Positions 46,280 through 46,983 of a stretch of DNA of 46,983 nucleotides are shown piece by piece. Origin of the DNA: Acetobacteraceae bacterium (GTDB taxonomy: Bacteria > Pseudomonadota > Alphaproteobacteria > Acetobacterales > Acetobacteraceae); assembly GCA_030041255.1 (NCBI GenBank), contig JASHOF010000032.1:1-46983 (forward strand), given 5' to 3'. The notes beneath the pieces are model-generated. The model had not been told where the DNA came from, did not search any database, and worked only from the letters and a program-made list of their open reading frames with translations. The number at the start of each line of letters is the position of its first letter. Within the stretch, counting starts at the first letter, position 1. Both the position numbers and the translations under genes were made by a program.

Positions 46280-46983
46280 ATGCAGCTCAGCCAGGCCGAT
46301 ATCGAGAAATTCCACCGCGAGGGCTTCCTCTTCTTCCCCGACGTCTTCACCCCCGCCGAGGTCGCCCTCCTCGCCGAGGAAGCCGTCGCCATCTTCGATC
46401 ACGACCGCAAGGAAATCTGGCGCGAGAAATCCGGCGCCCCGCGCACCGCCTTCGCCGCCCACACCTACAACGAAGGCTTCCGCCGCCTCGGCGCCCATCC
46501 GCGCCTGATCCGCCCCGTCGAGCAGATCTTCGCCGACAAGCTCTACATGCACCAGTTCAAGATCAACGCGAAGGCCGCCTTTGACGGCGATGTCTGGCAG
46601 TGGCACCAGGATTACGGCACCTGGATGCGTGATGACGGCATGCCCGAACCGCGCGCCATGAACATCTCTGTCTTCCTCGACGAGGTGATGCCGATCAACG
46701 GCCCGCTGATGCTGATCCCCAGGAGCCACCGCCACGGCACCCTGGCAGCCGGACACGATCTCGAAACGACATCCTACCCGCTCTGGACGCTCGACAAGGA
46801 AGTCGTCACGCGCCTCGTCAACGAAGGCGGCATCGTCGCCCCCACCGGCTTGCCGGGTGCCGTCCTGATGTTCCACGGCAACCTCGTGCACGGCTCGGCC
46901 GGCAACATCACGCCATTCCCGCGCAAGATCGTCTATCTCACCCTGAACGCGGTCTCGAACTTCATCCGCACGCCCACGCGCCC
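46280..46983 (+). CDS. Phytanoyl-CoA dioxygenase (PhyH) family protein, 3'-truncated
   Basis: These are Fe(II)/2-oxoglutarate oxygenases. The N-terminus MQLSQADIEKFHREGFLFFPDVF is the standard PhyH opening. The iron ligands are the His and Asp of WQWHQDYGTW and the later His of NLVHGSAGN, with a nearby Arg in PFPRK for 2-oxoglutarate. DDGMPEPRAMNISVFLDEVMPINGPLMLIPRSH is close to the ectoine hydroxylase subgroup but not identical, so proline/ectoine-type hydroxylation is possible, not shown. About 234 codons are visible and the end lies outside the window. Confidence 0.92.
   Translation, partial: MQLSQADIEKFHREGFLFFPDVFTPAEVALLAEEAVAIFDHDRKEIWREKSGAPRTAFAAHTYNEGFRRLGAHPRLIRPVEQIFADKLYMHQFKINAKAAFDGDVWQWHQDYGTWMRDDGMPEPRAMNISVFLDEVMPINGPLMLIPRSHRHGTLAAGHDLETTSYPLWTLDKEVVTRLVNEGGIVAPTGLPGAVLMFHGNLVHGSAGNITPFPRKIVYLTLNAVSNFIRTPTR

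Noticed and set aside
46137-46508. Plus-strand open frame starting before the dioxygenase gene
   Set aside because: Different frame from the PhyH reading, Pro/Arg/Ser rich and lacking a ribosome site.

Overview
The window is a GC-rich chromosomal segment of an alphaproteobacterium. Best guess is the Rhodospirillales/Acetobacterales side, judged from the gene order mraZ to lpxC, the FtsZ C-terminal peptide, the DUF2852 protein and the general protein style; no marker fixes the genus. Most genes sit in tightly packed runs with 1-14 nt overlaps and strong G/C third-position bias.

Region by region: (1) 1-1992 is the 3' part of a molybdenum hydroxylase large subunit. (2) 2188-2590 is the RNase P RNA, followed by a control region with four 10-nt-spaced MraZ-type boxes. 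(3) 2911-22822 is a complete division and cell-wall (dcw) cluster on the + strand: mraZ, rsmH, ftsL, ftsI, murE, murF, mraY, murD, ftsW, murG, murC, murB, ddl, ftsQ, ftsA, ftsZ, lpxC. It covers peptidoglycan precursor synthesis from UDP-MurNAc to lipid II, the septal synthase pair FtsW/FtsI, the divisome proteins FtsL/Q/A/Z and the first committed lipid A step. (4) 22825-23713 holds a 54-residue minus-strand gene, tRNA-Thr, a repeat-rich gap and tRNA-Ser. (5) 23714-28372 holds a fluoroacetate-dehalogenase-like hydrolase, the methylcitrate-cycle genes prpD-prpC and a Lys/Ala-rich histone-H1-like gene. (6) 28451-34325 is a minus-strand series: cfa, glcB (malate synthase G), a glycosyltransferase and a four-carbon-acid sugar kinase. 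(7) 34419-37472 holds a carboxymuconolactone decarboxylase-family gene, an EamA exporter divergent from an Lrp-type regulator, then tRNA-Trp, secE and nusG. (8) 37492-41676 holds a Rieske/FAD oxidoreductase, a MaoC hydratase plus CitE-like lyase pair, a TetR regulator and a DUF2852 gene. (9) 41812-46983 is more accessory: a gene broken by four same-direction frameshifts, a vapBC-type toxin-antitoxin pair, an OLD-like AAA/TOPRIM ATPase of visibly lower GC, and the start of a phytanoyl-CoA dioxygenase-family gene.

Outside the dcw cluster a loose theme is metabolism of short organic acids (propionate by PrpC/D, glyoxylate by GlcB, C4/C5 acids by OtnK-like and MaoC/CitE-like enzymes), but these are separate transcription units. 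No complete, obviously new multi-gene system is seen. The strongest unexpected signals are the quadruple frameshift in one gene, a TetR operator duplicated in front of the DUF2852 gene, the MraZ-box array, and the lone AAA/TOPRIM ATPase beside a toxin-antitoxin pair.
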